In this document: positions 13,011-23,852 of the stretch, piece by piece
Layout: every line of letters starts with the position of its first letter
How positions within the stretch are numbered: position 1 is the first letter of the stretch
Source: Pelargonium cotyledonis
Taxonomy: Eukaryota; Streptophyta; Magnoliopsida; Geraniales; Geraniaceae
Assembly (NCBI GenBank): GCA_036897625.1
Contig: JAYMTA010000824.1
Coordinates: 1-23,852 of the forward strand
Reading direction: 5' to 3'
Length of the DNA stretch: 23,852 nucleotides
The notes under the pieces: generated by a model
What the model saw: only the letters and a program-made list of their open reading frames with translations
What the model was told of the DNA's origin: nothing
Database searches by the model: none
Position numbers and translations under genes: made by a program

Positions 13011-13325
13011 GGGGTAAATACGGATTACTACCCATCTATGATGTCCCAAAACACATGACTACACTTTCTAATTTCCATAACATTTTACTACGCACCTCTA
13101 ATGTTCCAACACACATTATTACATTTTTAGTTTTCATAACATTTTACTACTCTTTATGATGTTCTAAAACAAATAACTACAATATATTTTTTTTTATTTC
13201 AATAACATTTCATTACTCACTTGTGATGTTCCAAAATAAATTAATACATTTTTTTCCATAACATTTTAACCTCATATAATAACTTCATCCATAAATCATG
13301 AATTTCAATGAATGATTTCATTCAT
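13011..13325 (+). repeat. left arm of the foldback element, tandem units
   Basis: Four units carry ATAACATTTTACTAC-like words starting at about 13077, 13136, 13202 and 13258, which gives spacings of 59, 66 and 56 bases. Each unit also has a GATGTTCCAAAA-like word and a run of T. The arm ends in a stretch around TAAATCATGAATTTCAATGA that is matched inverted in the right arm. Confidence 0.8.
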
Positions 13326-13489
13326 TTTTAATTATGATCTCATAAATATCGTATACGAATCCAAAATATTATAAAAAAATCGGAAAGATGAATAATAATT
13401 AGAATTACGTTTGAGTTAACTTTTTTAAGATTGTATTGAAATTTTAAGAGAAATAGATATCATGTGTAAACTACATAATGAGATATGAT

Positions 13490-13792
13490 TAATGATTTTT
13501 TTTCATCAAAATCCATGATTTACTAACAAATTAAAAACACATGAGGTTTAAATATTATGAAAAAAAATGTAGTTATTTGTTTTAAGACATCATATGTGTG
13601 GTAAAATGTTAGGGAAATAAAAAAAAAATATAGTTATGTATTTTGGAAAATCACGTATAGTAGTAAAATGTTATTGAAACTAAAAAGTGTAGTTATGTGT
13701 TTTGGAACATTAAAGATGTGTAGTAAAATGTTAGAAAAGTGTAATCATCTGTTTTGGGACATAAAAAATGGGTAGTAATCCGTGTTTGTGCC
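13490..13792 (-). repeat. right arm of the foldback element, tandem units
   Basis: This is the inverted counterpart of the left arm. Words such as TAGTTATGTGTTTTGGAACA and GTAGTAAAATGTTA recur about every 60 bases, and the arm ends with GGGTAGTAATCCGTG. The two arms have diverged by scattered substitutions and small indels, so the element is probably not very recent. Confidence 0.8.
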
Positions 13793-13801
13793 TAAAACTA
13801 A

Positions 13802-14816
13802 TATTGGTACAGCATGCAATGCAATAATATTCCATACGTACATTTTGGTATTTCATTGTCGTTTGATGTGTAAGAGAAGAGGGAAAGAATATGTGCTACA
13901 GAAGCTTGGTCAGGAGGAAGAAGAAAGGAAAGAACAAAGTATGGGTAGTTTGGTAATTGCAGTGAGAACAAGAAAGAAGAGGTGTGGTGTGTCACGTGCC
14001 TGCGTCCGGGTTTTATTGCTTTCGGCTCTGCTCTGGGAATGGGAAGCTAGCTAGAATAGAGAATGGAAAGGCACAGAGACATTCAAAGAAAATCAGATTC
14101 TCAGGAAACAAACAACACCTATCTTCTACCTCTATAAAAGGCAAAAAGAGCTGAACCCTACGTACGTAAATCACACGGTACTATGTAGTTTTTTTTCTCG
14201 TATTTCATTTCCAAACCATATTTCACTTCACGAGATAAGAATCTATTACTCAATCTTGCATGCACGAGTATGTTTAGTCTTTTTGAATCATATCGAATTT
14301 ATATCGTAAAAAATTACTGATTGAATCAGATTAGGTCAAACAAATTCGATTATTCTTCACTGAATGTGTAATTTATCCTGCACGATCCAATCCAAACTCA
14401 TTTCAGACCAAAATATCAAGTTTCTTTATCGATTCGATTTCTGAATTGTCACCGACTTAAGTCGGCTAGGGAAGGGATTTTGTGGAATCACAGTGGCGTT
14501 GATGATGAAATTTGAAATATGGAATAAAATAAGGTTGGAGCATAAGAGAAATTTTGTGGAGAGTTGTCACTTTTCTTATCTATTAACTGTCCAACAACCC
14601 AGCTTCATTTCTTATGTAAATATATTCACAATACCAAGAATACTTGTCCACTACAGTAACTGGATTAGAGTTTCCAATGTTTTTTTTTCTTTAGAAGAGC
14701 AACAATAAAACTGTGTCGGAAATAAAAGCAATTGATTACAAATAAAAAATGGGGTGCCATGGGCAAAACAGAAGGGCAGGCCAGGCCTTGCTATACATAT
14801 AATCTTCTTTGTTTCT
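13802..14816. other. intergenic, possible orphan promoter
   Basis: A G-box CACGTG (13994-13999) is followed by a TATA-like CTATAAAAGG at about 14133-14142 on the plus strand, which would predict transcription starting near 14165. The downstream 650 bases contain no frame that I recognise. A perfect 14-bp palindrome CCGACTTAAGTCGG lies at 14452-14465. The right end should include the 3' UTR of the minus-strand transporter. Confidence 0.35.
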
Positions 14817-17800
14817 TCAATCTATCTCTATTTCGGGTTCAATATAAAAAGTGTAACACACTGAAAATAAGATAAGAAAACATCCAACTAGTCGTGCAAT
14901 AGTCACTTCTATAATCGATGAGGCCATTCCCCAAACTTGCGATAGAGCAGCCTGCACATATGCATGCACATGAAAACGTCACGAGAAGTAAAAAAATAGC
15001 GAAAAACAGGTCAAGGCAGAGTAAAAATGGCACCTCCATGTACAGGACATTTGCAACTTTGCCAATTAATTCTAGTTGAAGTCCACGTGCGAAAAATACC
15101 TGCAGCAGAGCACATAACTATGCTTAATGCTTCATGCCAATAGAGATTGAATCCTCGTGGTTTAGATCGTTAACATAAATAGCGCCCACTATGTAGTTTG
15201 AATGGCCTCGTAGCAAAAAGTACGTCTTACATTGTGAAAAAGGTCAAGGAACCCATTATATATTAGGAATTCATGAAATAATGTCATCCTAGAATTTCTC
15301 CAATAACAATGATGAAGGTTTGCACAAAATGCTGAAGTAAATATGAATAGGGCCATCAAATTAGAGGAACCGCCAAAGGAGGGAGCCCTTGTAGTTAAGA
15401 ATATTACCTCGGCGAAGAATGCAAGAACAGCCAGTATTAGCATGATACCAAATGAATAAAGGCTTGGTAGCACCAAGTCCTGCATAAAGAATGTACACTA
15501 TAAACACATAATACAGAATGGCCATTACAAACTAAAGCAAAATATATAAATCTTTACAGTTTGCTACAGCTTTATTGGTCGATAGTTAAAACAGATCACA
15601 TGAACTTGTATCAGTAGAAAAACTTTATTCATACTTCTTTGCTTTGTTATTTTCTTATTACTGAATTTTATATCATAAAAGTGTACTGAGATAATTAATG
15701 ATATAAATCACCAGGAGGAAGCATGAATATTAGTATAATTGCTATAAGCTACCCATCAAATGAACTCACCTCCAAGGCAAATGCACATATTCCTGCAGCA
15801 GGGCTAGCCAGTATGACAAACGCAAAGACAGTAACCCTGAAAATAGACTAGAATTTTAGAAGATAGATTCAGTAATAATTTTCTTAATTTCTTTCTACTT
15901 CTGGTGATGGTAGCATAGTTTAAGTGTCGTATAATAGAAATTATAAGTACAGTTACACAAATATATTATCCTTTGTGCCATTTCATTCTCAGTAAAGCAG
16001 TATGAAATTTGGAATGAAATTGAATGAATGAATAAAAATGTAAGAAAGAAAAGCATGTTATAAGTTGTGGCTGAAAGGATGCAATGGTGTATCATGTATC
16101 TCTTTCAGTTTCAGCAGCATGAAATAAAATAGTATTCATCCTTTATACAAGGAAAATATACCAAAAAGCATTGTGAAACAATTAGAGAAGCATTATTGCT
16201 GGTTCGTTAACAAACAAAAAAATATGGCAAGAAATATGATAAAACGTCACGTTTTTTGTTTTTTGTTTTTTGTATCAAAAAATCAGTAACAACATTTCAT
16301 TTTTCATTTAAAAAAATACAAGTAGTATACATACATAGGTTGATCAGTGGCTTTAGCTCCAATTTTTATAAGGCAATAGCTTACTCCACCAGTAATTGAT
16401 GAAAATAAACCGAGTAAGACCGCATATATGTGAGTTGCCCTACTATTATTCCTTCCTGTACAAGTCCATAATCAAACACATGATTCACGGAAGAGAAAAA
16501 CAAATTCAGACGGAAAAAGAAACATCCAATAAAATGTCTTCAACTTGTAGAAAAATATGTATCTTTTAACTTATCCTTCAACTTATAGTACCAAAGTAGG
16601 TTCAATACTCTTTACTTGTACACTGGGGATGGGGAGAAATCATAAACATCGGTTTTACCATGAATGGGAGAGAGCTTGGAAAATTAACTCTTTTGTACAC
16701 ACAGCATATAAATAGCATGGATACCCTAAAGTAGCATGAGCTTTTAAGACATGAGATAGCAACAAAGATATGCCATACTTTATCATAATAAAAAAATCAA
16801 GTACAATCACATTTTTACAATTAGTTTCTACCATATCAAAGACATACATTCAACATTTAGTTAGAAGGTTATGTTAACTCACATCTGTACCTTGAGTAGT
16901 AAGTGCCTGTCGGAAGATAAAGAGCACACCAATGAAACTGCAAGCCAAACCTGTTCAACAGAAAATGGTCAACAGAGCAATCACTTGCTGTCTCATACAT
17001 GACAACTTATATAAAGACAGAATGAAAAAATATATACAATTTTTTAGAAAAAAAAATTCAAAACATTATTAATATAAACACTTCATAGTTAATGACATAT
17101 CATTCACATATCAAGCAGCACTACTTGAATTTTCTGATAAGTGGCAAAAAGAGAGGGGAAAATAAAAACATTAAGTACCAGTATACCTCCAATATCTTGA
17201 ATTTGCAACTTCTCTTGCAAAATAATTCTTGCCATGATTGAAGCTATTATTGGACTTGTGAAGCTTAATACTATTGCCTGTGATAAAGGAGCCATCTGTA
17301 TGCTGAAACAGATTTGATCTAATTCATTACTAAGGTTCACAAAATCAGGTTCAAACGGATGAAATTTACAAGCCTATGATAAAGCTTTCCAAAACACTTG
17401 CAGGTTATGAAGACAGGATAAACAAGCATAAAACATAACTGGGAACGTCAAAGTGTACCAGCACGATTAAAAACATACAGATAACTGAAAACATCTATAG
17501 GTATTACAAAAATTGTTGCAATTATATAATACACCTCCTCAAAGAACCAATTTTAATAAGCCCACACAAATCAAAGAAACTACATGATATGCTCTGGGAA
17601 GGTCACATTAACATATCTATAGGCAGAATATAATAGTCATTGTCACATCACAACCAGTTTACAACACACAGGGTAAGTAATGTCAGACCCATGTGGCGTC
17701 TGGGAACATTACATCACTTTAAAAACAATATGGTAATGTGACCCTAGTTTAGTATTAAGTTTTTCTTCAAAAACTTCCTAACTAGATAGGACATGCATAC

Positions 17801-19489
17801 CATTATGCAATAATTGCAAATGGTCATCAGATATTAAACAAGTTCATGAGGAAAAAAAAAACAAGGGAATGTAAGATGTAATCTAATCCAGAAAGACACC
17901 TGCCAACAAAAATATTGCATATTCAGAAGTGTAAGCATATAATGTCACTTACCAATACACAAAACTCATCAAAGAGAGGAATCCCATTATGGCTCTTAAA
18001 CCTAAAACATTCCAAGCGTGTGATGGGCCAAATATTGGGTGTCCATTTCTTCTCAACCACCAATAAGAGAAAATCAAGAACACTGTATATCTTGAAAATG
18101 CAGTTTCAAGCGAAGGAATTGACTCAACTGCCATTACAAAATTTACAAAAAGGGGAAAACAGGACATTAGACTCATTGGTAGACTGGAAGATACATCAGC
18201 ACTACTAAAAGATTATATTCAGTAAAACAAACAAACATAATTGGGTACACTTATTCAATAATCCTTGCAAAGACATTAGAACAAGATCTTTAAAAAGTAC
18301 ACTTATGAAAACTTAAGTGTTATAGAGTAAGACAATTTCTTTTTCAAAATAACAACATTAATGGAAACACACTACTGTAGAAGTGCACCCTGCATCTTGA
18401 CACTCCTTGACCATATGCCTATACTTAAGTTTAATCAGATATAGAGTACAGAACTTACTAACCAGAAAAAGTATCTGATACAACTTCCATTACAAAGTAG
18501 ATTATAGATGAGAGGGCCATACACAACAGACCAGAGTATTTGGAGCCACCCCATACCCAAGAAAAAAACTGGGTGAAAGGACATTTATCTGTTTCATCAA
18601 ACTTTGATACATGCTCCTGCAATAAACAACACAGTAACCAAATCATAATCTCTAAATTGTATGCCCGCTTGATATGACAAACTAAAATGCAAACAGACCA
18701 CCAGACTTACTTTTATCAACGAAAAATATATTTAGTGCAAGTCAACCAGTATTCATTTTCGCATTCTACAGGTACTTACGACTAATTCACGCACTTAACC
18801 AATTACTACTACGGAACACTGTTTCTTGAGCAACCTTTTCACTTGTGCTCCAAGGTACCAAGACCCTCAACCGCTAATAAAATCTACATTCTGCATGTAT
18901 CATTTTTGTTAACAATTGAATCTAATAAATCCTACGAAATTCATCAGCTGAGTTTATGTGAGCCTGTTTGACTAACAAAATCACTGTTTATTTCTCATGG
19001 AAATAGAATAACAAGATGGAAAGCATTTTCAATTTCAACACATTTGATCATTTTCTTTCCTCTAATCAATAACAGTCCAGCCAGAAATCAAGCTTAAATA
19101 ACCCGACCAGCTTCAAATTTGTCTTCCTCATATTCACATGAAACCAATCAAAGCCTAAAAACATGTCCGATTTACCAAATGTAACAAGTCAACAAAGCCT
19201 AAAGATCAAATTTCACAAATTCAAAATAAAAACAAAATCGAGCTCATGAAAATTAACAATGTAGATGAAAAAGGGAATGCGGATGGTAAGAACAAACCCT
19301 AGGTTTTCTGCGGGAAAAGGAGAGGGCGAAGATGTTGATTTTTGGCCTGGGTTTCTTTTCGGATTGGATTAAGAAAGGGGCAATATCTTCGGAGGAGGCA
19401 ACAGAGGCAACCTCCTCCGAGGTGGAGGTGTCGCAAGCCGGCAGCTCCACCGCGCGATCTTCGCTGCTTGCATCCGTAGCAGACGCCAT
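14817..19489 (-). CDS. EamA / drug-metabolite transporter family membrane protein, 10 exons
   Basis: Exons: complement(14817..14951, 15034..15099, 15408..15479, 15770..15836, 16335..16455, 16891..16950, 17187..17302, 17953..18127, 18463..18616, 19298..19489). They total 1158 bases, coding 385 aa plus TGA. The start MASATDASSEDRAVELPACD gives an acidic cytosolic tail of about 85 residues. Two EamA repeats follow. The first includes YSGLLCMALSSIIYFVMEVV, SVESIPSLETAFSRY, AIMGFLSLMSFVYC and the conserved APLSQAIVLSFTSPIIASIM. The second includes THIYAVLLGLFSSITGGVSY, FVILASPAAGICAFALE and QLELIGKVANVLYMEAALSQ. About ten membrane helices are expected. Homologues are annotated SLC35G-like or nodulin-21-like; substrate is unknown. 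A TTG-initiated extension upstream exists, but the ATG at 19489 is preferred. Introns at 15480-15769, 15837-16334, 16456-16890, 17303-17952, 18128-18462 and 18617-19297 show no inserted element. Confidence 0.92.
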
Positions 19490-21160
19490 TTTACCGCTCC
19501 CAGAACCTCCGCTCCATCCAATTCGAGTCAATTGAATCGAATGTAATACGATGAATTTTGAATTTTCAGAGTCGTACGGACCACATCGAGATAGTCACAT
19601 ATAGGAAATTGTTCGTTGAAAGCTGACATGTAATGGTAATCGGTCAAGTAGCTTACACACGTGGCAACGGCCTATTTTCGAGCCCGAATTTCTTGTGAAC
19701 ATATGTAATGTAAGGACCTATAATAATATTGTTCAATATTTGGTGCATGCAAGATTTGAGAAACGCTAAATGTACCAAATTTTGTGCAAAGTTATCTGTA
19801 CGAAATGACGTAGCAATCTACATGTCAATTATTTTTTTTCGTATTTTTGTAGTCAAAAATTAATTTTAATGAATTACAACCACCCTCTACCACCACCTTC
19901 TCATGAATTTCTGTATACTTGGCGCATTGTGATTCAGCTAAGTCATCATTATAATATTTAATTTATCATGTTCCATTAATTGACACCTTATTTTGTACAA
20001 CTATTTTTCGTAAGATTTATGCACAAAAAAATCAACATATTAGTATAGGAGAGCAACACAATAATAATGTAGAAAATAGCACAAAATCCAAGCCAGATTC
20101 TTCATTTATGTCACACACTGTGTTCTCAATTCCCATGTACACATTATTTACAAGAAATTGACAGTGTACCAACCATCAATAATACTGTAGTTTTTTTGTA
20201 TTAAATCCTTGTACTGTACTAAAAAAAAATTAGTATGGTTCAAAAGTTATCAAAACCTAAAAGAAAAGTTGCCTTTCAATCCTGCACATCCATTTACAGA
20301 AATTGAAAATCCTTGGTTTTGAAGTGTGCCAAATGTAACTCGAGAATTTAGAAGTTTATTATTATTTTAGTTCTCAAATAATAAACAATGTCGTTGCTTT
20401 ACTAACTAAATTTTGCCCATCTTTTCTTACTATTAGTTTTTCTTTGTTGTTTTGGTCAAGGTCGCCTCGTGAGTCTCTATTTCAACTATCTCTCGAGTTA
20501 CAAAAATTCAAGCTAGTATGGTAGGCTACAAAAAGAGTTGATGGATGGTAATAAGGTTCTTTTAACTCGATGAAATTCTAAAATTCTGAAGTAGGGTACA
20601 TCTTTGCGTAACCCCTCAAAGTTTTTTTTTTTTCATTATAACATCCATACCTCCAACATGTTCGGTTTGTAAATGGAGGTGTCATGATGCAATCCTAAAT
20701 TTTTGCCCTGGCGACCATCTTTAGGAATCTCGGATCAAATCTACACATCCCTATGCATCATCTATGACAGCATATATAGTCGACCAAACACATGACTACA
20801 AGTCATTACTTGATAATTGTTGGTAAGTATAGATACACACGCCTTAGACGGAGAAAATTAATATTTTCATCATTTATATTTTACTCTTATTATCTTTAAC
20901 ACATCAACTCTAAATTCACTGCTACGTAGATATTCTCATCATCACACCGTGGAATCTCGATGACATACTAAAGTTTTTATTTATCGGTGTGTCTCTCACT
21001 TATATAATACAATTGTACGAAACTCCGGGTTGAAAATTTGGGTCAGTATTTTAAATTTCTTACTCTAATAAGCGGACAAGAATACCAATCTACAGTATTA
21101 CCAGAATTTAGAAGCAGTCAATCGAAGCAGAAATGTCCAAAAAATTGAGATGGAATGTAA
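19490..21160. other. intergenic, EamA-gene upstream region and AT-rich DNA
   Basis: The left part should hold the promoter of the minus-strand transporter; a G-box-like ACACGTGG occurs at about 19658. From about 19757 the sequence GAGAAACGCTAAATGTACCA resembles the end of common plant MITEs, and an inverted echo (TGTACAAAATAAGGTGTCAATTA on the complement) lies near 19983-20005. The match is too weak for a firm call. No gene was seen. Confidence 0.45.
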
Positions 21161-21460
21161 ACAATTTTGTTAGGTGGAAAGTTTGAATTTTGGCGGGTCC
21201 TGTCATCTCAATGTAACATAAACATTTTGAAGGTGAAAGTAATTGTCGGCGAGAAGAAGGGAGGGAAGGCCCACCACTAGTCGGTGCTTTTTGTTTTTGG
21301 TTGACCATCGTCCATCACCAGCCACAGCATGCATAGCAAGCACGTGCTCCGGAACTATAGGATACATTTATTACACGTGGAACCACCACCGACAACTTCC
21401 ATATACTCGTACGTACTCTCGGAGTATCATATGTAATAATAAGCCCAATTATGAAACCTA
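21161..21460. promoter_or_regulatory. GC-richer island with G-box and RY-type motifs
   Basis: This stretch stands out from the AT-rich surroundings. It contains an RY-type CATGCATA (about 21328-21335), a CACGTG core (about 21341-21346) and a second ACGTGG (about 21375). Such sets occur in ABA- and seed-responsive plant promoters. A 72-codon plus-strand frame spans it but resembles nothing. Regulatory function is only inferred. Confidence 0.3.
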
Positions 21461-23308
21461 AAATTATTAATCATCTTGTTAATAAGTCAGATGACGGGGG
21501 AGGCAAAAAAAGAAATAACGATCTGGTCCAAGGTTGAACAACTTGCAACGCAAGTAAGCTTCAAATGAAAATGAAAGAAACAAGTCCTAGCTGGACCTAA
21601 TTAATGGGTATATTAATGTTGTGTAATTATTATTATTATTAGGATACTTTTATGGAGATTTCTCTACTGCTACATTACTATTTTTGTTACTGCTATGTGT
21701 CACAGAATCTTCTAAATTAATAATACTCCTTACTATTCATCAATAATACATTATTATTACTCTCAACCCTCCAATAAATTCACGTTTATATCTGCCTTCT
21801 CTGTCCTATGCATACTTCTAAATTTATAAAATCGTCAAATATGCAGCTGTTCTCTTCAGTATTCCGGAGATTAATTACTAGATTAGTACTTTTCACAGAT
21901 ACTTTAAAATATAGAGTATTCATTAATTTATTAGTCCTCAGTTAGTATTGTAAACTTAAAAGTATAGGTTCATTTTTTTTAGTAACAATCAGTTGCAATT
22001 TGAGTCACAACCATAAACTAGTAACAATGCACGTGGAGCTATGTTTTGTGGCCACATAAACATCTGCATTTTTCAATCCAAAAACGATATTTCCAATTCA
22101 ATAACATAATATTAACTTCGTCTCAAAATTATTGTTCTATTTGATAAAAAAAGAAAGTGCCAATTATTTCTTGAATTTTTATTTCAAAAGAGTATTTTTC
22201 TATTTTTAAAAAATTAGTTAAGCATACATGAATTAATAAAAATATTCTTATATTAAAAATAGTTGATATTTATTAATGTATGATAACGTAAGAGTAAATA
22301 TATCATAGTAACCAACTCCTTAATTGTTCTCAAAATAGATATAAAAACACTAATTATAAAACATAAGAGTCATATATTTGATAGTGTGATGAATCCAAAT
22401 AATTGGAAGAAATATGAAGTTATGGATTAGGTAAAAGCTTTTTATTTTTATTATATATATTGGGTAGGTTATTGAGTGAATTTACATGAGTAAACAAAGA
22501 CACATTAACTTTAATTGAGGAGTTGATTTGATAGTTAAAGTTGTTTACTTTCTCCATGTGTGCTTGAGTTCAAACGGTTGTTTGGGAACATACATGTACA
22601 AAAGTTCAATAATAGAAAAAGCTCACTAGAGGAGAGCAAAGATTACATTCAGAGGAAGTACTAGCCAATAACTAGAATTGAATACAATTGTACACAAGTG
22701 ATTGTTTAGCCGTAATTGTAGTGGTCAGTTTGTGAATGACTCTATGTAGTCTAGATGGATATATAACAAAAAAGTTGGACTCGATCGATCTTCAACATCT
22801 TGTTGAAGCTGGTCTCATTTTTAACTAACCAGATGTGACATATGATTATTAGACAAGTAGTGATCCAAGTTATGGAAAAGGTAGGATTTAGTAAACATTC
22901 CCTTACAAGCGGTTTTAATTTGGACTGAATGGATGTTTCACCATTGATTGATTTATGAATATTTGCATATGGTTATAAATATTTTCATTGACGAATAAGA
23001 ATAATGGAGAAAAATATTTGACAGATATTGATTTATTTTGAACATATATATGCATTCACTTAATCTTTTAAGTGCGATTTTTTTATCATACTTTTAATAT
23101 CAAGAAGATACATAAAATGAAAAAAGTCAATGAGAAAGAGTAAAACTGAAGTTTTCTTTTCTATTTCACTTTGAGTTTTTTGAAGTTTTTGATGGTGTTA
23201 AATTTGAAGTCCATAATTGCCATCGCCAAGGCTAAATCTCGCAACAAATCACTGTCCAAGCGAGCACAACGGAAGCAATAAACCGTTGCAATAATCACGG
23301 TTTGGAAG
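21461..23308. other. AT-rich intergenic DNA upstream of the GH9 gene
   Basis: About 1.8 kb has no convincing gene. A short (TTA)n run lies at about 21625-21641. Near 22116, CTTCGTCTCAAAATTATTG recalls the terminal sequence of Stowaway-type MITEs, but no matching inverted end was found nearby. Confidence 0.5.
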
Positions 23309-23336
23309 TTTTATATTCTCACGTGACACTCACGTG
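23309..23336 (+). promoter_or_regulatory. tandem G-boxes upstream of the endoglucanase
   Basis: Two CACGTG hexamers at 23320-23325 and 23331-23336 are one helical turn apart, just after a TATA-like TTTTATATTC (from about 23309). They lie about 165-180 bases before the start codon. G-boxes bind bZIP and bHLH factors. The transcription start is probably in the CT-rich stretch that follows, so the pair may lie in the core promoter. Confidence 0.5.
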
Positions 23337-23499
23337 CTCGTCGTCAGACCCCACCCGAGGCCCGAGCCTTCGTTTTCTCTCTCTAGCCTTTCCACTATAC
23401 ATTACATAGCCACCTTCCTCTGTCTCTGCAACACAGACTTCTGTTTTTTCTCTGCTCTTTCGCTCCTCAAAAGGCTCCGAGCTCCGAGAGGTCGTGAAA

Positions 23500-23852
23500 A
23501 TGGAGAAGCAGAAGCTACGCCATTTCACATTCTCTTCGCATTGCTGTCTTCTGCTCTCCATTTTCAACTTGCTATCTCTCTCCCGAGCTTCCGATTTCGC
23601 CGATGCTCTTTCCAAGAGCCTCCTGTACTTCGAGTCCCAGCGCTCCGGCCGCTTGCCCTACAGCCAGCGCGTCCCGTGGCGCGACCATTCCGGCCTCACC
23701 GACGGCCTCGAACAAGGGGTTAGTGTCAGTCTACTCTGTTCTTCTCCATTGCGCAACACCCATTTCCCCAAAAATGTTCGTGAGATCTCGTCTGATCAAT
23801 TGGAGGTGTGGTTTTGTTATGCAGGTGGACTTGGTCGGAGGGTACTACGACG
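23500..23852 (+). CDS. glycosyl hydrolase family 9 endoglucanase (endoglucanase 11-like), 5' part
   Basis: Exon 1 is 23500..23718 (73 codons) and exon 2 starts at 23825 and runs off the window; the intron is phase 0 with GT-AG ends. The protein begins MEKQKLRHF and has a hydrophobic stretch [11 protein letters not shown] with likely signal cleavage after SRA (about residue 35). The mature enzyme starts [20 protein letters not shown], continues [19 protein letters not shown], then crosses the intron as [13 protein letters not shown]. The last block is the opening of the GH9 catalytic domain, whose conserved DAGD motif should follow directly. GH9 class-B enzymes are secreted beta-1,4-glucanases acting on cell-wall glucans during growth, abscission or ripening. 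The catalytic acid lies outside the window. Exon 1 is GC-rich, which is usual for this family. Endoglucanase 11 is my best guess at the member. Confidence 0.92.
   Translation, partial: MEKQKLRHFTFSSHCCLLLSIFNLLSLSRASDFADALSKSLLYFESQRSGRLPYSQRVPWRDHSGLTDGLEQGVSVSLLCSSPLRNTHFPKNVREISSDQLEVWFCYAGGLGRRVLR

Larger units (their letters stand above)
13011..13792. mobile_element. non-autonomous Mutator-like / foldback element
   Basis: The two ends are long inverted repeats of each other. The left end starts GGGGTAAATACGGATTACTA, and the complement of the right end starts GGCACAAACACGGATTACTA. Similarity continues for about 300 bases on each side, leaving a unique centre of about 165 bases. The flanks ttcaactaa (13002-13010) and taaaactaa (13793-13801) match at 7 of 9 positions, which fits the 9-bp target duplications of Mutator-like elements. 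A 3-bp TAA duplication of the PIF/Harbinger type would also fit. There is no transposase frame, so movement would need a partner element elsewhere. Confidence 0.75.

Noticed and set aside
19332-19535. Plus-strand 67-codon frame with acidic and serine-rich sequence
   Set aside because: It is exactly antisense to exon 1 of the EamA transporter, whose frame continues through nine further exons.
19757-20015. MITE beginning GAGAAACGCTAAATGTACCA
   Set aside because: The supposed inverted right end matches only over short interrupted words, which is too weak without a database comparison.
21243-21461. 72-codon plus-strand frame
   Set aside because: It resembles no family, has no splice partner or promoter at the right distance, and has a composition typical of a chance frame in a GC-richer patch.
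22116-22330. Stowaway-type MITE
   Set aside because: Only one end resembles the family terminus; no matching inverted end or TA duplication pair was found.
23319-23723. Long frames on both strands across the GH9 first exon
   Set aside because: They are GC-rich shadows of the endoglucanase exon. Only the 23500 frame continues across the intron into LVGGYYD.

Overview
The window is nuclear DNA from a eudicot plant. It is AT-rich with multi-exon genes and GT-AG introns, and the reconstructed proteins are of plant-specific type. A woody rosid such as Rosaceae is possible, but the sequence does not settle that. There are four protein-coding genes. Two are complete and two are cut by the window edges. 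All exon models were built by hand by joining exons in frame across splice sites.

Layout. (1) 1-3313, minus strand: AUGMIN subunit 2 (AUG2), a microtubule-nucleation factor, with its last codons off the left edge. (2) About 4250-6100, plus strand: no protein gene found. There is a strong promoter (three Site II elements, repeated telo-boxes and a TATA box) of the kind plants use for ribosomal-protein and snoRNA genes. About 330 bases downstream lies a sequence that folds as a two-hairpin H/ACA snoRNA (4745-4890), followed by a degenerate minisatellite (5310-5582). This is the most interesting part of the window. (3) 6132-11162, minus strand: complete 14-exon nucleobase-ascorbate transporter (516 aa). 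(4) 11638-12263: a 5'-truncated LINE carrying an RNase H-like reading frame, with a poly(A) tail and a 13-14 bp target-site duplication. (5) 13011-13792: a Mutator-like non-autonomous element with about 300-bp inverted arms built of 56-66 bp tandem units and an imperfect 9-bp target duplication. (6) 14817-19489, minus strand: complete 10-exon EamA/DMT-family membrane transporter (385 aa). (7) 19490-23300: AT-rich intergenic DNA with regulatory-type motifs and only weak hints of MITE remnants. (8) 23500-end, plus strand: start of a secreted GH9 endoglucanase, endoglucanase-11-like.

The genes are independently transcribed eukaryotic units and do not form a pathway. From memory, AUG2 and endoglucanase 11 are immediate neighbours in Arabidopsis, so the two ends of this window look like conserved microsynteny with the two transporters lying between them.
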